DNA of 7,049 nucleotides from Gammaproteobacteria bacterium (lineage in GTDB: Bacteria > Pseudomonadota > Gammaproteobacteria > S012-40), in contig JAOUGF010000106.1 of assembly GCA_029857925.1 (NCBI GenBank), positions 1 through 7,049 on the forward strand, given 5' to 3'. This document shows positions 6,500-7,049 of the stretch, piece after piece; position 1 is the first letter of the stretch; every line of letters begins with the position of its first letter. The position numbers and the translations under genes are program-made. The notes beneath the pieces were generated by a model. The model had not been told where the DNA came from and ran no database searches. It saw only the letters and a program-made list of their open reading frames with translations.

Positions 6500-6829
6500 A
6501 TGATTTTGAGTGAAGACACCACACGCGAACTACAAGATCTGCTGGGCGATGGGTTTGCAGAGTTAGTGGATACCTATGTCGCAGATGCGGCCCTGCATGT
6601 GCAGGCGTTGGAGAAGCTCCTGCAGCAAGGCGATAGCAGTGCAATGGAACAGCCCGCGCATGCCCTCAAGGGCTCTAGCGCCAATATTGGGGCGATGGCG
6701 TTGATGGAAGCCGCTTCTACGCTGGTAAAGCAGTGTCGTAGCGGCAAGGTTGACAATCCAGCGGCTGCAGTTGCTAATATACGTGCATGCTATGAACAAT
6801 TAGTGCCCTTGTTGGTCAAATTGCGCTAG
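6500..6829 (+). CDS. Hpt (histidine phosphotransfer) domain protein
   Basis: A 109-residue helical-bundle phosphotransfer protein. The motif P-A-H54-A-L-K-G-S-S-A-N-I-G-A carries the phosphorylatable His54, with the conserved Lys57-Gly58-Ser59. The rest (L-L-G-D-G-F-A-E-L-V-D-T-Y at the start, A-C-Y-E-Q-L-V-P-L-L at the end) fits the Hpt four-helix pattern, and the length is a complete single domain. There is no membrane segment or kinase catalytic region, so it moves phosphate between receivers or from a hybrid kinase. ATG 6500 has AGGA at 6489-6492, 7 bases upstream. It follows the REC gene by 29 bases and is surely in the same operon. A family 2 repeat begins 9 bases after its stop; no separate terminator is evident. 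Confidence 0.9.
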   Translation: MILSEDTTRELQDLLGDGFAELVDTYVADAALHVQALEKLLQQGDSSAMEQPAHALKGSSANIGAMALMEAASTLVKQCRSGKVDNPAAAVANIRACYEQLVPLLVKLR

Positions 6830-6838
6830 CAGCCTGTG

Positions 6839-6968
6839 GGACTTAGGTGATCGTGCCGAGAAACAGTTGTTTTGACGTAGATAATTCAATCGATTGACGC
6901 GAATAGCCGTCGCTATTTAACAAAAAGGATAGAAAAATTTGACTAAATTTGCAGCAGATCAGTCTTTA
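6839..6968 (+). repeat. Miniature inverted-repeat element, family 2 copy B
   Basis: About 130 bp starting GGACTTAGGTGATC and homologous throughout to the reverse complement of 5398-5530. The central 27 bases (6894-6920) are identical and contain the hairpin AATAGC-CGTC-GCTATT (6902-6917). GCAGCAGATCAG (6951-6962) is also shared. The right terminal repeat is degraded: where copy A reads CCCTAAGTCC, this copy reads TCTTTAG and runs straight into a family 1 element. It lies directly behind the Hpt gene and in opposite orientation to copy A. Confidence 0.78.
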
Positions 6969-7049
6969 GGGAACCTCTAAAAATTCGATCAGGGGATGCA
7001 GCGCTAGGCGGAAAGGGGCGAAAAAGCGCAGTTTACACGTGGCCTCAAA
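6969..7049. repeat. Quasi-palindromic miniature element, family 1 copy 2 (cut by window end)
   Basis: Begins GGGAACCTCTAAAAATT and aligns without gaps with the left part of the 3633-3785 element, sharing CTAAAAATT, GGCG, and CGCAGTTTAC (7027-7036 here). Its right end lies beyond the window. Like copy 1 it is preceded by TTTA. No coding sequence is seen in it. Confidence 0.7.

Noticed and set aside
5398..6968. Repeats considered as a CRISPR array or attachment sites
   Set aside because: Only two copies in opposite orientation 1.3 kb apart with terminal inverted repeats, no regular spacers, and no integrase or cas gene in the window.

Overview
The window looks like a piece of a proteobacterial chromosome, most likely gammaproteobacterial. 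The evidence is a Cus-type tripartite copper/silver efflux pump very close to Escherichia coli CusA, a lipoprotein cytochrome c, a DUF302 protein, and CheZ/REC/Hpt signalling proteins. Base composition is roughly balanced and I saw no abrupt change in codon style along the window. The genus cannot be named from the sequence alone.

Layout. Positions 1-357 hold the C-terminal end of the membrane-fusion protein CusB. The complete inner-membrane pump gene cusA follows at 410-3565. The 52-base gap between them contains a 19-codon reading frame that overlaps the cusB stop and the cusA start. Positions 3566-3844 contain no gene but hold a quasi-palindromic miniature repeat (3633-3785). A two-gene unit follows: a lipoprotein mono-haem cytochrome c (3845-4294) and a DUF302 protein (4316-4702), ending in a hairpin terminator (4720-4746). 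On the opposite strand, 4820-5353 encodes a CheZ-like protein with the D-x-x-x-Q phosphatase motif. Divergent from it lie three small genes in a row: a PAS-domain protein (5638-6072), a stand-alone receiver domain (6069-6470) and an Hpt domain (6500-6829).

Repeats. A second miniature repeat family of about 130 bp occurs twice in opposite orientation, at 5398-5530 and 6839-6968, and these copies exactly bracket the PAS-REC-Hpt cassette. The 6839-6968 copy abuts a second copy of the first family (6969 to the window end). The intergenic DNA is therefore largely built from two interspersed element families.

How the genes may work together. The cusBA genes export Cu(I)/Ag(I) from the periplasm or cytoplasm to the outside. 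The cytochrome/DUF302 pair follows in the same direction but is probably a separate transcription unit. The CheZ-like, PAS, REC and Hpt genes form a phosphorelay-like set with no histidine kinase core in view. A sensor kinase elsewhere could feed REC and Hpt, with the CheZ-like protein removing phosphate from REC. This kinase-less set, bracketed by an inverted pair of miniature elements, is the most unusual thing here. Its function is inferred, not shown.
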